A stretch of 7,813 nt of DNA from Gammaproteobacteria bacterium (GTDB lineage Bacteria; Pseudomonadota; Gammaproteobacteria; Pseudomonadales; Azotimanducaceae_A), in the NCBI GenBank assembly GCA_002714125.1, contig PAWP01000003.1, forward strand, positions 4,092 through 11,904, given 5' to 3'. The notes under the pieces were generated by a model that saw only the letters and a program-made list of their open reading frames with translations, was not told where the DNA came from and searched no databases. Shown piece after piece: positions 7,052 to 7,813 of this stretch. Positions within the stretch are counted from its first letter, which is position 1, and the number at the start of each line of letters is the position of its first letter. The translations under genes were made by a program, and so were the position numbers.

Positions 7052-7813
7052 GGATCCCACTACAGGAGCTTGACCACCACAATAGTTCCTATGAACGTCC
7101 AAATCGAGAATGGATTTGCGGATGGGTAGAGGAAGGGAACCCCTGTCGCCTCGGACCTGACGAAAAAGGTGGCTGTACGGCAAGACTACAGTCTCATTGC
7201 GAACCTACAAAGCAAGGAGACCGCTGGACATGCTCGCGGGCAGAAATTTTTGGTGGACCGTGTACGCACGGTCCGACCCCAAACGGGTCATGTTCGTGCC
7301 CTATTCCCGAGCAACCAGTCTGCCAACCAAGAAGAAGCTTACGCGCTCGACGCAAGCTAGTTTCAAGCTTGGCACTGATTTTCGCCTTCTCAACATTGGT
7401 CTTGCTACTCTCGGGCCCCTGGAGTCTTTCCGCCATCTCGCCAGGCGAACTCACGTCCCCACATCAATCGGTATCTGACTGCCTACTATGTCATGAAGGT
7501 ACCGGACACACATTGGCTGAGTGGACAAGCCAAGCCTTTGCCTCAACAGAGGAAACAGCAAACCAGAGTCACCAATGTCTAGAGTGCCACTTTACTGATC
7601 AGTCTCCCTCGAATGTGCTAACTCCTCATGGGTGGGGAGAATCAGCGGAACGGACACTGTCGAAGGTAGAAGCTAATTTACTACTCCCAAGTAGCGGCAC
7701 TTTGTCTAGCACACAGGCAGCCATCTCGCTCACTGAGTTATTGGGGGTGGCTAGGACTACAGAACAGAAGACTCTCCAATGCGCGGCTTGCCATTCCGAA
7801 CATCGTGGAAAAG
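7048..7813 (+). CDS. Cys-rich, membrane-anchored multihaem cytochrome c (3' end beyond window)
   Basis: The frame starts at TTG 7048, overlapping the cytochrome b stop by four bases (TTGA), and stays open to the window end, giving 255 residues of an incomplete protein. Residues 1-95 hold nine cysteines (24, 33, 43, 51, 62, 72, 82, 84, 92) with recurring Gly/Pro, as in ICGWVEEGNPCRLGP and GGPCTHGP. This pattern suggests a metal- or Fe-S-binding domain, but the cofactor is unknown. RRSLRARRK (96-103) precedes one transmembrane helix (about 104-122), so the Cys-rich part is cytoplasmic and the rest periplasmic. Three haem c motifs are visible: CLLCH 145-149, CLECH 177-181 and CAACH 245-249, with more likely downstream. 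GGGAA upstream of the TTG is only a weak Shine-Dalgarno match. The best reading is the periplasmic electron partner of the dihaem cytochrome b; family recognition is by memory only. Confidence 0.82.
   Translation, partial: MRIPLQELDHHNSSYERPNREWICGWVEEGNPCRLGPDEKGGCTARLQSHCEPTKQGDRWTCSRAEIFGGPCTHGPTPNGSCSCPIPEQPVCQPRRSLRARRKLVSSLALIFAFSTLVLLLSGPWSLSAISPGELTSPHQSVSDCLLCHEGTGHTLAEWTSQAFASTEETANQSHQCLECHFTDQSPSNVLTPHGWGESAERTLSKVEANLLLPSSGTLSSTQAAISLTELLGVARTTEQKTLQCAACHSEHRGK
7255..7289 (+). repeat. Two adjacent hairpins inside the Cys-rich coding region
   Basis: GGACCGTG (7255-7262) and CACGGTCC (7267-7274) form a perfect 8-bp stem with a TACG loop. Immediately after it, GACCC (7275-7279) and GGGTC (7285-7289) form a second 5-bp stem with a CAAAC loop. 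They lie within codons for residues 70-81 of the Cys-rich cytochrome and are not followed by a T-run, so they are not a typical intrinsic terminator. They may be a chance product of the Gly/Pro/Cys codons. Confidence 0.45.

Noticed and set aside
7169..7478. Short + and - strand open frames in 7169-7478
   Set aside because: They are out of frame with the long frame from 7048 that encodes the Cys-rich domain, a membrane helix and CXXCH motifs; the long frame explains this DNA.

Overview
The window is a compact, single-strand redox locus on the + strand. Six clear genes, plus one uncharacterised upstream reading frame, sit almost end to end, and the last gene runs off the 3' edge. No RNA gene, mobile element, CRISPR array or large repeat is visible. 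The source is a diderm bacterium: one product has a signal peptide and the terminal Phe of an outer-membrane beta-barrel, and two products carry periplasmic c-type haem motifs. GC content looks close to 50% by eye. Most genes use TTG starts, two of them behind strong Shine-Dalgarno sequences. I cannot place the organism reliably. A proteobacterium or a planctomycete would both fit, because fused cyclic-nucleotide-domain/ferredoxin proteins of this kind are, as far as I recall, found in both.

Layout: (1) 1-441, a frame open to the left edge with no recognisable domain. (2) 441-1886, an exported outer-membrane beta-barrel of alginate-export/porin type. (3) 1883-3154, a membrane-anchored FAD/NAD(P)H reductase with a C-terminal [2Fe-2S] ferredoxin domain. 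(4) 3238-4302, a periplasmic tetrahaem cytochrome c of c554-like type. (5) 4399-6234, two cyclic-nucleotide-binding-type domains fused to a ferredoxin module with 16 Cys for four [4Fe-4S] clusters. (6) about 6242-7051, a five-helix dihaem cytochrome b. (7) from 7048, a Cys-rich cytosolic domain, a transmembrane helix and a periplasmic multihaem cytochrome c. Gene 7 is easy to miss because it starts at TTG and is cut by the window edge.

Taken together, the parts describe a transmembrane electron-transfer chain. NAD(P)H, FAD and [2Fe-2S] lie on the cytoplasmic side, next to the [4Fe-4S] protein with possible ligand-sensing domains. A two-haem wire crosses the membrane, and haem c proteins plus an outer-membrane barrel lie on the periplasmic side. 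The direction of electron flow and the terminal substrate are not visible; no catalytic oxidoreductase subunit (molybdopterin, copper or similar) is in the window. The 83 bp and 96 bp gaps before genes 4 and 5 are the only places inside the cluster where extra promoters could lie; the first holds a short perfect palindrome.
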